From Sordaria brevicollis (Eukaryota; Ascomycota; Sordariomycetes; Sordariales; Sordariaceae), in contig JAUTDP010000009.1 in assembly GCA_033439795.1 (NCBI GenBank), forward strand, positions 868,001 through 932,000: a stretch of 64,000 nucleotides of DNA. Reading direction: 5' to 3'. Made by a program: the position numbers and the translations under genes. Shown piece by piece: positions 32,469 through 44,819 of the stretch (its first letter is position 1; each line of letters opens with the position of its first letter). The notes under the pieces were generated by a model that was given only the letters and a program-made list of their open reading frames with translations, was not told the DNA's origin and did no database searches.

Positions 32469-34134
32469 TCACTTCTTGTCCGCAAACTTCTGGTGGATGG
32501 CTTTAATCTGCTCGTCGAGGTTGAACGTCTGCAACTGGTTGATATGCGCCTGACTTCTGCCATCGGGATTTCCGTCGTAGCTATGCAAAGCCACCTTCTT
32601 TCTTCGAGCTTGCTCCTCTTCGGATATGGGCTGACCGGTAACTGCATCGAAAACGTCGGTACGTGCGCTAGCCAGACGCTTGAGGTTGTTGGCAACGTCC
32701 ACCGTTGAAAGATTGGTGGTAGCAAATCTCGCGTCCGCCTTCGCCTTCTGTTCCTTCCATCGTGGATCAAGGAGTTCGACTGATTCCAACTGTCAGTATA
32801 TCATTGCGTGCGCAGGGTTGGGAAGGTGACGGGGCTTCCTTACTTCTCATATGGTCATCCAGCTCATTAAGGGGGATTTGCTGTTTGCAGTTGGGGCACA
32901 AGGCCATCTGCGAACCGAATTTGTTGGCGGCACGCTGCGCTGCACGTGGAACGTAGTTGTCCTTGATCTTCATTGGCGCCAGTCCACCGGTTGGTTGCAC
33001 CCGTGCCCTAGCCTCTTGCTCCGCCTGCGCTCTCTGCGCTGCTTGCTCCTCTTCTGGTCTCGAATGGCTCCCAACAGGGAGAGGGGCGCCGTATGCCTGG
33101 GGCGCAATGGGGGTATTTGGAGACTGTTGGTGTTGGGCTGGCTGGGAAGGCGCTGCTTGGACACCATATTGTTGCGGGGGGTAGGCGTTGTAGCTGGTGT
33201 CTTCGAAGGGGAATGCCTCTTCGATTCTAAGGTTGGAACTGATCGAAATTTTGTTCTTCTCTTCGAGGGAAGCATACTGTAGGTCGTTCAGCGTCGTGGG
33301 AGGGGGCAAATTAGCCTGGTCGTCGGATTCCGAAAAGACTATGGTCTCGACCACGACAAAGTCATTCCAGTCGATGCGAGCAAACTCAATCTTCTTCTTT
33401 TCCTCCTCTTCCTCCTTCTTGGCCTTCTCAGCCTCCTGCCAGATCCCATACTCGGCCCTCTGTTTCGCACGCGCCAGCACGTGGTACTTGTCGTCGACAT
33501 TCCGCTTGAGTTCGGCGATACGTTCTTGTTGTGCCTGGTTGCCTTGTCCGTTGACACCGCTTTCGCGCAAAAGAATGGAGTACTGATCGACCATGCTTTG
33601 GAAGAAGTTGTGGAAGGTATGGTTGGGAATCAGGAACTGGAACTGCGGATTGCTGGCCTCACGCTGGGAGAGCTGTGTCATGAATGGGCGGCCATTCTTT
33701 GCGACGAACAGGGCGGTTAGTCGCACAATCTCCAAGTCTTTCTGGCTCATACGAGGCATACGGGCTGAGAACTGGAAGTCGGGCGGCTTGGGAGGGCCCT
33801 TTGGCTCTTCCTTGACTGGGGCTGCGGCAGCCTCACCGACGCGACCAGCGGCAACGGCGGTGCCGCGTCCAGCTTTGATTTCGGATTTTCGCCATTCGTA
33901 GTACGCGTTGTAGGGGTCGCTCGAGGTCATCAAAAAGCTGAATTTCGGGTTCTTGCCGTGGTTCTCGCGAATGCGCTGTTCGAGTCCGAGTCCACCACGC
34001 ATAACATATCCGGCCGTTTTCTCGATTGCCTCGCGAATCTCGCCCGGTGGCGGGATGATTACTCCAGGCGGCGGCTTGATGTTGTCAAGTGAAGCCGCCG
34101 TTGCGGCAGAGTCGCCATTCGTAGTCGCGGCCAT
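32469..34134 (-). CDS. prp21: Splicing factor 3A subunit 1 (PRP21/SF3A1 homologue)
   Basis: Two exons on the minus strand, 32844-34134 and 32469-32779, give 533 residues. The intron has a GTAAGG donor and its acceptor is the CAG just before TCGAAC. That choice restores the frame as HMR-I-ELLDPRWKEQ, the conserved stretch in this family. Two SURP modules are clear: about residues 33-86 (IREAIEKTAGYVMRGG to FSFL and YNAYYEWR) and 134-185 (LTALFVAKNGRPF to FQFL and FHNFF). A charged helix follows (about 210-260), then CPNCKQQIPLNELDDH (413-428), a possible zinc-binding knuckle. The protein lacks the C-terminal ubiquitin-like domain of human SF3A1. Known role: part of SF3a in the U2 snRNP, needed for prespliceosome assembly in the nucleus. 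Confidence 0.92.
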
Positions 34135-35670
34135 TTTGTTCGTATGGATCGCCGACGATTCGGGAGCCGGGCGATGTGAAAGTCGGTGTCGACTTTGGTA
34201 GTTGTATGAGATGATGATGTTTTTCCAAAGAAAAGATGGCTTTGCACCTTGTAGGGCGGTTTGACCAACTGCAATGTGATTGGCCCGTGCGCGTCAGTAC
34301 CCACACCGATTAAGGTCCTGGCCCAGCGTCCGTCAAAACCTCACTGTACACTTGTACTGTGACTGGGACAAGGCTGTTACCGGTGGACGGGATCGTGTCG
34401 TGGATCAGGGCTGCTCATTGCACGTTTGAACATGGCATGAAGACATATTGCAATGTAGGTCTCATAAGTGGAAAGGATTCTGTGAGATGAGTTTTAGACC
34501 GGAACCACATTTGCAGTAATGGCTTCAGATGAAATGCTCTTCCTAACTATCTGACTGGCAATCTGACTGAGAACTTGTTCAATGGAGAACTTTCCTACAC
34601 CGGCTGCCTTTCTCATTACCCCAGATGCTACGTCCCGGTTGCGCTAGTCCAATGTTTGCGTTGCACATGTCACTGGTTGTCTCTTCCGCGGCTCTCACTT
34701 GAATATTTCCCCCAAAGATTTGAACATGTTCAATTCTACCTACCACCATGAGGGTTCCTTCATGACAAGGAGTGCGTTGGAGGTGACATTGACACAAAGG
34801 GCAAGCCAACCGCCGCTCACATGCGTCGGCGTAAGAATAGAAAAAGCAAGAACCTCAAGATGAGTGCGGAACCGACCATGCCATCAGGCTGCACTGCACT
34901 GCGCCTGCACTGCAGTTCAAATTGGATCCAAGAGCGAGTTGGACATGTTGGTGAGCTGTCAATGGCGCCCAGAAACTGGGGAGCTCGGCCTTGCGTGGGG
35001 CACCGTGTAAGTGGGCTGGCCAATAGCGCCGCTTGGTGGAGCTCAAATGAAGTTCGACACACGACGGGGGGAGGGGTGCCAAGGCCCGGGACAGGGGCTG
35101 ATATTGAGGCCACTTAACCTCAAGCTCCATCATTAACCCTGCCACCTTCCACCTCAGCTTCCGTCTCAGGCAGAGCCAGAGCCACGAGATTCCACGGGTC
35201 CATTCGCGAGCGTCACTTTGCTCACTTTAGATCAAAACCTACCTAGGTTTGTGCCCCTTTCATAACTCCCATGAAGCTACCCTTTTCCTCCTCTTCCTCC
35301 ACTTCCTTTCCCCAGCTTCTTCACTACACTTCAACAAGGTCCAAGGCCAGGACGGATTGTATCAGGCCCGAGTCTCTCTGAACTCGTCTTCCCTTTTCTT
35401 CTTTTTTCCATTCCTATTCTTCCCTGCCATACTTACTCTTCTTCCCCACGGCCAGTTTTCGATCGGCCCTGGAAAGTTCCCATTCCATCCCATCGGAACT
35501 ACCCATGATACGGGCAGCCCTGTCCTTATGACAGTTTAACCTTTCTTCGACTCTCGTTAATCTTTATTTCACCACAACACCGATCAGTAGCCTCCCTACG
35601 AGGTCATCCAAACCCACACGTTCCATCTCGACGCAAACCCGACTGCCATCCTCTCGATAGCTCCGTCGAC
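34135..35670. other. Intergenic: divergent promoters of PRP21 and the PMT1-type gene
   Basis: Both flanking genes start here. The right part (35,240-35,650) is CT-rich leader with CCTACCTAGG near 35,238. No convincing gene; a near-symmetrical pair of frames at 34,817-35,117 has no family resemblance. Confidence 0.45.
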
Positions 35671-38600
35671 ATGGCTCGCTCCGGCAAGAAATCGCCGGCG
35701 CCGCCACCGGCATATACGCCGGCCTATGCCCCGCCGCCCGCCTACGAAGCCGTGCCAACCTCCGTGGCCGTCAAGACCAAGGACAACAAGAACAAAGCCG
35801 TCAAGGTCAAGGATGACTACGGGTCCGAGGGTGTTCAGGACAACGATCCGTTCTTGCTCCCCGGATCCGACTTTACGCTCCTCGCTATCATCACGATTCT
35901 GTCCGCCATTGTTCGCCTATTCCGCATTTACCAGCCCGACAGCGTTGTGTTTGACGAAGTCCAGTATGTAATCGCCTTGCGGAAAAATATTGTTGCTTGC
36001 CTGGAAGGATACTGATTCGATATCTGTCACAGCTTCGGTGGCTTCGCTTCCAAGTATATCAAGGGCAAGTTCTTCATGGACGTCCACCCGCCCCTCGCCA
36101 AGCTCATGATTACTCTCTTCGGCTGGCTCGCTGGGTTCGACGGCAGCTTCGACTTCAAGGAGATTGGAAAGGACTATATTGAACCTGGCGTTCCTTATGT
36201 TGCCATGCGCATGTTCCCGGCTATTTGCGGCATCCTCTTGGCTCCTACCATGTTCCTCACCCTCAAGGCAGCTGGATGCCGTAGCACCACTGCTTTCATG
36301 GGAGCCTGTCTCATCATTTTCGGTATGTCTGATGGAAAGAAAACAACTGTTATACCTTACAGTGACTAACAAAAGGGCTCACGACAGAGAACGGCCTCCT
36401 TACCCAGGCCCGGCTCATCTTGCTCGACTCGCCCCTCATGATTGGAACTGCTCTCACTGCCCTCGGCTTCACTGCGTTCACCAACCAACAGGAACTTGGA
36501 CCTTCCAAGGCCTTCACGCCAAGCTGGTGGTTCTGGCTGGCCATCACCGGTCTTGGCTTGGGTATCACCGCTAGCATCAAGTGGGTTGGTTTGTTCACCA
36601 TTGCCTGGGTTGGCAGCTTGACCTTGGTTCAGCTCTGGGTAGTGCTTGGCGACTATAAGCATGTTTCCCCTCGTGCGTTCACCAAGCACTTCATGGCCCG
36701 CGCTTTCTGCCTCATTGTCGTTCCTCTTACCTTCTACATGGCCATGTTTGGTATCCACTTCCTGTGCCTCACCAACCCTGGCGACGGTGACGGCTTCATG
36801 AGCTCCGAGTTCCAGTCAACATTAAACTCCAAGGGCATGCAAGATGTGCCGGCTGATGTCCTATTGGGCAGCCGTGTTACCATCAGGCATGTCAACACCC
36901 AGGGAGGCTATCTGCATTCGCATCCCTTGATGTATCCCACTGGCTCCAAGCAACAGCAGATTACTCTGTATCCTCACAAGGACGATAACAACATTTGGCT
37001 CCTCGAGAACCAGACCCAGCCTCTCGGTATCGATGGTCAGCCCATCAACGGAACTGGCGCGTGGAACAACCTCCCTGAACTCCCTTATATCAAGGACGGC
37101 ATGATCCTCCGTCTTTATCATCTCCCCACCCACCGTCGCCTCCATTCTCATGACGTTCGTCCCCCCGTTACTGAGGCTGATTGGCAAAACGAGGTTTCCG
37201 CTTATGGTTATGAGGGCTTTGACGGAGATGCCAACGACTTTTTCCGTGTTGAGATTGTCAAGAAGAAGTCCAAGAGCGGTGTTGCTCAGGAACGTCTTCG
37301 TACCATTGACACCAAGTTTAAGCTGGTGCACATTATGACGGGCTGTGTTCTTTTCTCCCATAGGGTTAAACTTCCCGATTGGGCCTCTGAACAGCAGGAA
37401 GTTACCTGCGCCAAGGGCGGTTCCCTTCCCAACAGCCTGTGGTACATCGAGTCAAACGATCATCCCCAGCTCGGAGCCGATGCTGAAAAGGTTAACTATC
37501 GCAACCCCGGCTTCTTTGGCAAGTTCTGGGAGCTTCAGAAGGTTATGTGGAAGACCAATGCCGGCCTCGTCGAGTCCCATGCCTGGGATTCTCGCCCCGA
37601 GGCATGGCCTATCCTTCGCCGCGGTATCAACTTCTGGGGCAGACACCACCGCCAGGTTTACTTGATGGGCAACCCCGTCATCTGGTGGAGCGCTACTGCC
37701 GCCGTGGTTATCTACGTCCTTTTCAAGGGCATCGCGATTCTCCGCTGGCAGCGCAGCTGCAACGATTACGCCAACCCCATTTTCAAGCGTTTCGACTACG
37801 AGGTTGGAACCTCTGTTCTTGGATGGGCTCTTCACTATTTCCCCTTCTATCTTATGCAGCGTCAGCTCTTTCTGCATCATTACTTCCCGGCCTTGTACTT
37901 TGCCATCATCGCATTCTGCCAAGTATTTGACTTCGTGACAGCCAGGATCTCTCTCGTCAAGGACAAGGTCATCTTTAACAGACTCGGCGCCGTTGTGTTC
38001 CTTGCCTTGTCCGTGGTCGTCTTCTGGCTCTTTTCCCCTCTGGCCTACGGTAACCCGTGGACCAAGGCTGAATGCAAGCGGGTCAAGCTTTTCACCACTT
38101 GGGACTTCGACTGCAACACCTTTATGGACAGCGTAAGTTCTATCTCCCACGAAACCGTACCCCCAAGGCACATGCCCGACAGAGGATGAATATTATCAGC
38201 CACTGGGTATTTCATCCTTTAAGCGGGCAGCGCCAGAATGGATACTCCCATTATCATCGAGCTTTGGGCAGGAAGCGACAAGTCACCAAGCTCCGAGAAG
38301 CTTGGCTGACGGAGGAACGACATACCCTTGGATACTAATACTCTTCGCTTGTTCATAGTATGACGACTACTACTACGATGTTTCCAACACCACCCCGGCG
38401 TCCTCCCAGACTCAAGTTTCAAGCACGCCTCAGAGGCCTGCCGTAGCTAACGCACCCCCTCAGGCTCAGAAGCCCATCGCCAACCAGGAGCAACAAGTCG
38501 CCAACCAGGAGCCGAGTCCCAACCCCGTGGGCCAGCGCGTGATCTCTCGCGAGGAGAAGGTTGAGTATCGCGACCAGGATGGTAATCTTCTCAACGAGGA

Positions 38601-39465
38601 GCAGGTCGAAGCGCTCAAGGGCAAGGTCGAATTCAAAACCAAGTATGAGACGAGAACACGCGTCATTGATGCCAATGGCAACGAGATTCAGATTGGCGGA
38701 AGTGGCGCGCCTAAGATTATCCCCAAGGCTTCTCTAGCCGTTGCTCCCCCGCACCCGGATGTCCAGGGTACGTGAGCCTATTGCTGTGTACTTTGACACG
38801 AACACAGAGTATCAATGCTAACAGATCCCTTAGGCGCTGACCAGGAGACTCCCAATGTTCCAGTTGCCGAGGAGGCCGTTGCGGATGCTAAAAAGAGCGT
38901 CGACGGTGAGAAGGAAGCCGAGGAGAAGATCGCCAAGCCTGCCAGCGAGAGCAACGAAGCAACCGCTTCGGAAGATATCGAAATGACCGAGGAGGCCAAG
39001 GCCGCCCAAGAGAAGATCCAGAAAATTGTTGAGCGCATCCAGAAGGTGGCTGGCAATGTCGATGACCTGAAGAATAACGTGGCAGACAAGGCTGGCGATA
39101 AGGTTGAGCAAGTGCAGGAGAAGGCCGAGCAGGTCGTCGACAAGGCGCAGGAGGCTGCTGAACCAGTCAAGGCGAAGGCTGAGGAGGCTGCCGAGAAGGT
39201 CGCCGAGAAGATTGAGTCGGCGACTGAGCAACCGAAGGAGAAGATCGAGAGCATTGTTGACAACACCAAGGAACAGGCTGCGGGAAAAGCCGAGCAGGTT
39301 CAGGAGAAGGTGGTCGAAAAGGCTGAACAGGTCCAGGAAAAGGCCCAGGAAGCTGGAGAGAAGGCCAAGGAGGTGGTCTTGGAAAAGGCCGATCAGGTCG
39401 AGAAGAAGGCCGAGGAGGTTGGCGAGAAGGCCCACGAGAAGACTGAGGCCAAGGATGAGCTCTAA
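35671..39465 (+). CDS. pmt1: Dolichyl-phosphate-mannose protein O-mannosyltransferase, PMT1 subfamily, with coiled-coil tail
   Basis: Five exons: 35671-35963, 36033-36322, 36388-38132, 38359-38767 and 38834-39465, giving 1122 residues. The first junction rebuilds VVFDEVH-FGGFASKY, with the Asp-Glu pair (95-96) essential in PMTs; MDVHPPLAKL follows. Many hydrophobic segments flank a lumenal part with MIR repeats (VTIRHVNTQGGYLHSHP, ITLYPHKDDNNIW, LVHIMTGCVLFSH). The sequence fits the PMT1 rather than the PMT2 (VVWDEAH) type. Role: transfers mannose from dolichyl-phosphate-mannose to Ser/Thr of secretory proteins in the ER. After the last membrane segment come a disordered linker, a conserved VEYRDQDGNLLNEEQVEAL block, and about 200 residues of Lys/Glu/Ala repeats (such as EKAEQVQEKAQEAGEKAKE) that end in KDEL. 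The final acceptor (TTAG at 38,831-38,833) could shift by 9 bases without loss of frame. Confidence 0.9.
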
Positions 39466-41779
39466 ATCATTGTGGCGACTACCTCAAGCCATACCTACCA
39501 CTCTGTTCTATCTTTCAGCCATGTTAGCTCATGTACAACATACACCAGGGAAACTCGATCTTCTTTAATGAAGGACCAAAAAAGACGCATAGATGTGGAT
39601 GGTTTAGTCAGATAGAGAGGTGGGATTTAGGCAAAGGGTGTGGACAAAACAAAAAGATCAAAAAATGAATGTGGGAGTAATGGGTAGCTATATCGGCTAT
39701 CTTCCTCCGCACATGGGCATACCTACACATGGCTTGACTAGCTACTGTTTTCCTTATTGTCAATTGACGGATGTAAATCTACTCAGCTCACGATTCCGTC
39801 TCATTGAAAATTTCACCATTTAACTTTGTTCGTATGATGCTGCCGCCACCATGGACTGTGATGTAAAATATCGATTTCCTTTCGGCTAGAGTTGCAAAGT
39901 CAGACTCTGACTTGGATTCGGAGTTGGGACGTTTAAACCTTCAGCCGCTTTGCTTGGAACGCCTCCGAGCCGGTCTTGGTCCCTTGTGTGTCTGATATTC
40001 TGATAGTAATCGAAGTCTCTGAGACAAATCGTCCCTAGAACTCGGATAAACAGCCATGTTATAATCTCCGGTTTCCGCGACTACATGTAGAGACATAAGG
40101 GAGTCTAGAGCCGGTTTTGTTCACAATTCTGAGTCTGCTCCCTGATGTGCCACTGGGAGGTTGTTCGTGAGTAGGTACAGATAGGTGATTCCACCCAATC
40201 AGTTCAATCTTTCCCTTGGTTTTATATTTTGAAAACGTTCTTCAGTTCTTGTATACCTTCGCGCAAATTGACACAAACTTCGACTTAATCGAGATCGATC
40301 CATCTCCACCATGTGGAAATCCGCGGTTCTCGTCAATTGAGCTTCCTCATCCGCAATGGTGTTGATGTCAGTCCGGTTCGAATTTTTGTCTTGGTTCCTT
40401 CCATCTTGGGTTTCGCGCGCATATTTTAATGTTTCGCAACAGTTCACGACGTTTCGTTCGTTTCGTTGAAAAAAAGGCGAATCGAATTGAATCGGACGAA
40501 TCGATGAGGAGAGCGGGGACAACGTGCAACACTGCTACAGTACACAGGTAGCACTCAAAAAAGCACATCACTTTTGTGTCGTTTTTGGCGGTTTGGATCT
40601 TCTATCGTATCGCAGACATATCCCAGATCGTATCCAGACTTTATACGGGCCCGCTGCTTGCCAAGAAGAGTTTATGATGGAACGTCAAGATTGCCGAGAA
40701 CTCGGTTTTTTTACCTATATCAGACCATGGCATTTAGATATCTTTTTTAGAACCTCGTCACTCAATACTTTTGCTTGGCCCGAGACTTGCTCACGAGCGG
40801 GAAACTGGATTTTCATCATCACGAAATATAGCCGCTCAGCCGCCCTGGCAGAGTGGGATGGGGCTTTCGGTCTTCTCTTGTTGTGCCTGAATGCAGCAGC
40901 GGGCGGCAGAAACCTTGGGACACGATGTCACCAAGTACGAACCAACAACTGAAAAAGGCCCTGTGGCCCTGTGTGAAGATGTGACGAAGTGTGCCTCGTT
41001 GCAACTTCATCGCCTTGGAAACAAGTTGAGCTATCCCGGTCGTTATGACGCCTTTTTGGCTTTTGGTACGCTTTGGATTTTGGATGCCGCGTGAAAATCC
41101 AGGGGGGGAAGGGGAGATGATCACTGGGATCATGTTGGGATTCCCGAAACCGCGAAAATACCGTGACCCTGGGAACCTGAATAATAAAAGCGCAGATCCA
41201 AGGAAGTTATCTTTGGTCTCTGGAGCACAACGTGAGTGAGGATTTCCAGTGTGTGTCCACCCTGGCCAGCGAACGGATAAGCCGTCTGTCTGCCTGCCTG
41301 CCCCCCATCGATCCAGGGCACGCACGGCAAAAAAAAAAAAGTCCACTGATCAGGTTCCATGCTCACTCACAATCGCTCGCTCGCTGCATGTTTTGTACAT
41401 AGCGTACACTAAAAACCAGGCTAGCAAGTGAGGCTTACTGATGTTGTGCGTCTCATTTCCCCGCAACAGCATAACGCAAGGGGATTTCAAGGACGGCCAG
41501 CAAACCGCAACCGCAACTGCAATTGCAACTGCACAGGCACTCTGCACTGCACTGCACGATAAGCTCGGCAGCAGAAAGGGATCAAAGCCTGGCCTGGGAT
41601 CAGGTACAGCTGGCGTCTCGTGGGCCTGTAAACAGTGACATGGCTGTGCGAGGTTGTTGGGAAACCCAAAAACAACAGTTTGTGTCTCTCGCCATTCACG
41701 GTTACGGGCGGGAGCTCGAGACGAAGAGCCACGCGCACACGGGCCCGACGGGCACGGCACTCCGTAATTGAGTGGATAT
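39466..41779. other. Intergenic: PMT1-type 3' flank up to the retroelement cluster
   Basis: No gene recognised in 2.3 kb. An open frame at 40,524-40,952 (142 codons) lacks family resemblance and good codon use. An A-run lies at 41,329-41,340. CpA and TpG are present up to about 41,780, so RIP-type change starts only inside the copia element. Confidence 0.45.
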
Positions 41780-41975
41780 TGTCAGATTGTATGGGAGAAT
41801 TAATTAATTCTGTATATCTATATGTAACTATGGAGAACAGGATTCTGGAGCTCTGGTCGGGGGAGCTAGGGGTATCCCTTATTTGCCAAAACCTTCTAAA
41901 TAACTGGCAATACTAACCAACTATATACTAGTCTATATTATTTTAGCCTAGAATACCACCCTGGAATCTAATACA
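41780..41975 (-). repeat. 3' LTR of the second copia element
   Basis: On the minus strand it begins TGTATTAGATTCC directly after the polypurine tract GTAAGGGGG (41976-41984) and ends AATCTGACA. It keeps CpA and TpG almost throughout, unlike the internal DNA that starts right next to it. The partner LTR is not visible in the window. Confidence 0.72.
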
Positions 41976-41984
41976 CCCCCTTAC

Positions 41985-43128
41985 TCGAAAACCGTCTCGA
42001 TTACCCTTTTAGGGTCGAGAATAAAGCTATTTATATATTTCCTATTCCTTTTAATTAATTTATCGTTACTTCTCCTACTATAATACCTAAATATTTATCT
42101 AAATCCTCTATTTCTAGAATCTTTTTATTAATATCTACTATAACCGGCCGTAGTAATTTTATAAATATCCCTAATAGCTCCCTAAACCTCCTATACTCTA
42201 ATATTCTAAGTACCTTCGTTAATCCATCCGTAGGTATCTCCTTTATTTCTAAATAATTAATTTTAAAGGTTTCCTTTTCGATAATCTCCTTTCGAAGTTA
42301 ATATCGATAAATATTAATATACTTTATTTTAATAATAAAAGTAGGAATTTCCTTAATAAATACTTTAATAGTTTATTAATTATTATATTTTATAATAAGG
42401 ATAGGGTCGTTAAGTAACTTTATATTTAGAATTTTAATAAATCGGTTAATAAATAATATTTCCTTAATAACCTTTTTAATAACGTAAAGCTCTATTTCTA
42501 TTATTAACGTTATAATAACGGTCTATTTAATAGTACTTTAATAAATAAATTTACTGTATAATTTAATTATAAATCTTTAAAAACTTTTACGGTTTATTTT
42601 ATTATTAGTAAACGAAGCGTTTAAAATTACTTCGAATCGGTTATTACTTTTATAATATAAATACCAATCTTTAATTATACGAAAGTAATAAATAACCTTT
42701 TTATTAATATTATAGTATTTTAAATTAGGATTGTAATTAAATTGAATTAATTAATTAATTAAAAAAGCTATATTTAATCGTATATTAATAACGGTATATA
42801 ATATAAAGCCTACGTTAATTTAATAATTTTTAATTTTAATATAATTAATTAATCTATTAAAGGGTAATAATTCTTATTATTTTATTAGTACTATAGTAAA
42901 TTTAAAAATAAACTTTAATAATTTACTAATCTTTTTAATATAGGCTTTTTAAAATAATTAAATTTTTCTTACTTTACGGTTACGGATAATTTTAATACTT
43001 AAGAATTATTACAATTCTTTACCACCGGTTAATTAATATTTTAATTATAATAAATTAATATATTCTTTAACTTAATCTTCGTATTCTTTTAAGTAAATAA
43101 AGACGATATCGTTAATATAATATAATAT
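41985..43128 (-). pseudogene. Copia RT C-terminal half and RNase H remnant
   Basis: The minus strand reads YYINDIVFIYLKEYED from 43,128 (frame open to 43,072), then LTGGKEL, YINLL, ALNASFTN-like and EIELYVIKKV stretches, and ends TFKINYLEIKEIPTDGLTK near 42,230. These are RT palm end and RNase H of copia, with the expected DGLTK finish. Stops fall at former Gln and Trp positions. Confidence 0.8.
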
Positions 43129-43751
43129 TGAGATGGGGCGGATAAACAGGTACAAGGGTACACGGCTAGACAGCAGATTTTTTCCGAATTTTTTCGAAAA
43201 TTTTTCGTAATTTTTCATTCTAAAGGAATTCTTCCAGGGATTTTCCCTAATCATAATCTGAGAAAAGAGGTATAGGATAAAGATACATCATAATAAACTA
43301 ATTTAAAGGAAGCATAATAATAATATATTAAATAGATTAAGAAAGAAAATTGTAGAATAAATTTCGGACTTTTATATAAAAAGAAAGAAAGTTCTAAAAG
43401 AATAAAAAGAAAGAAGGGTAATTAGAAAGAAAAGAAAAAAGGTTAGGCAACTTTTACTAGAATAATAATTAGACTTTATTTAATCTTTAAAATAAAAATC
43501 TTCTTTAATTTAATAAAAATTAACTCCTTAATTAAATTTTTAAGACTTCCTAACCCTACTTTTATAATAAGTAAAAGAAAAGATATAATTAAGTCGAAAA
43601 AAATATTCTTACTATTAGATTATTCCTTTCTCCCCTATAAATCTACTCCCCTCTCTACTCTTTTAATCTTATTAGAAATTTTTAATATAATTCCTTTCCT
43701 AATTATTATAGTAGTAATAGTTATTTAGGGTTATTTTTCTTCCCTATTTTA
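43129..43751 (+). repeat. 5' LTR of the Ty3 element
   Basis: It begins TGAGATGGGGCGGATAAACA, with few RIP changes at this outer end, and ends CCCTATTTTA, a mutated form of CCCCATTTCA. Length equals that of the right copy, 623 bp. Confidence 0.92.
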
Positions 43752-44819
43752 AATAGTAATAAAAACGAAATTGAATTTCAAACTTCTAATTAAATTAGTT
43801 AAAGCGGATTTAATACTTTAAAATAATAAAATTAGGAATTTTAATAATCCGTCGGTTATAAAAAAAGAATAATAGAAAATAAATATCGAAATAAAACCAA
43901 AAATATACTATCCTAAATATATTACGAAATTCGTTATAAAGATAAAATAATATATAGGATAAATATAAACGTAATTATAACCTTCTTAATACTAATTATT
44001 ATACGCTATAGAAGCGTTTTTAAAAATTAAATTAAAAATAAATTATAAACTTAAAAAATTTATAACTTTCGATATTAAACGAACAATAACTAATTAACCG
44101 AGGATTTAATAATAAATTCCCGGTTTAAAGGCCGATAATTGAAATAAATATTATTAAATTAAAAACTTCGCCCCGACTTTAATATTAAATTAATACTTTA
44201 CGTAAATCCGGTAGAAGGGTATATATAAACGAATAATAACCGGCGCCGGGGTTTTAAATATATAAAATATTTATTTAATAATTTTAAGAACTTTATTTTA
44301 ATACGCGTCGTCGGAATTTTTAGGATATAATATATTTATTTAACGGCTTTAAACCCCCTTACGTTAATATATAGTAATTTATTTAATTGAATTTAATATA
44401 TATCGTATTATCCGATATTAATTGAAATATAATTTATCCTCTATTAATAAAGGGCCAAATTTCGTATAAGGATATAATAATACCTTATATTAACGTTTAT
44501 TTAATAAAAGGTTCCCCCCGAATATTTTTTACCATTTTGTATTCTTTATTAATAATAAATTAATAAAATATTTATTAATATTAATATTAAAGTTAATAAT
44601 TTCTATTTATAATAATTTTTAATTAATAATTAATTTATTTATTATATTTATTAATCCTTTTTCCGTATTTATTTCTTCGCCTCTTTATTTATTTCCCCCT
44701 ATACCTCCTATATATTCCTTACCCTCTTCCCCTTTAAATATAATAAATTTTAATTAAATTTTTAATTATTAAATTCATTCCGAAAATAAAAATAGTAATA
44801 ATTAAAATTAATAATAAAA

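Noticed and set aside
31934..32770. 278-codon minus-strand frame
   Set aside because: It overlaps the last PRP21 exon in a different phase; the PRP21 frame is clearly the conserved one.
40524..40952. 142-codon plus-strand frame
   Set aside because: No resemblance, no conserved motif, and no leader or splice features; probably chance.
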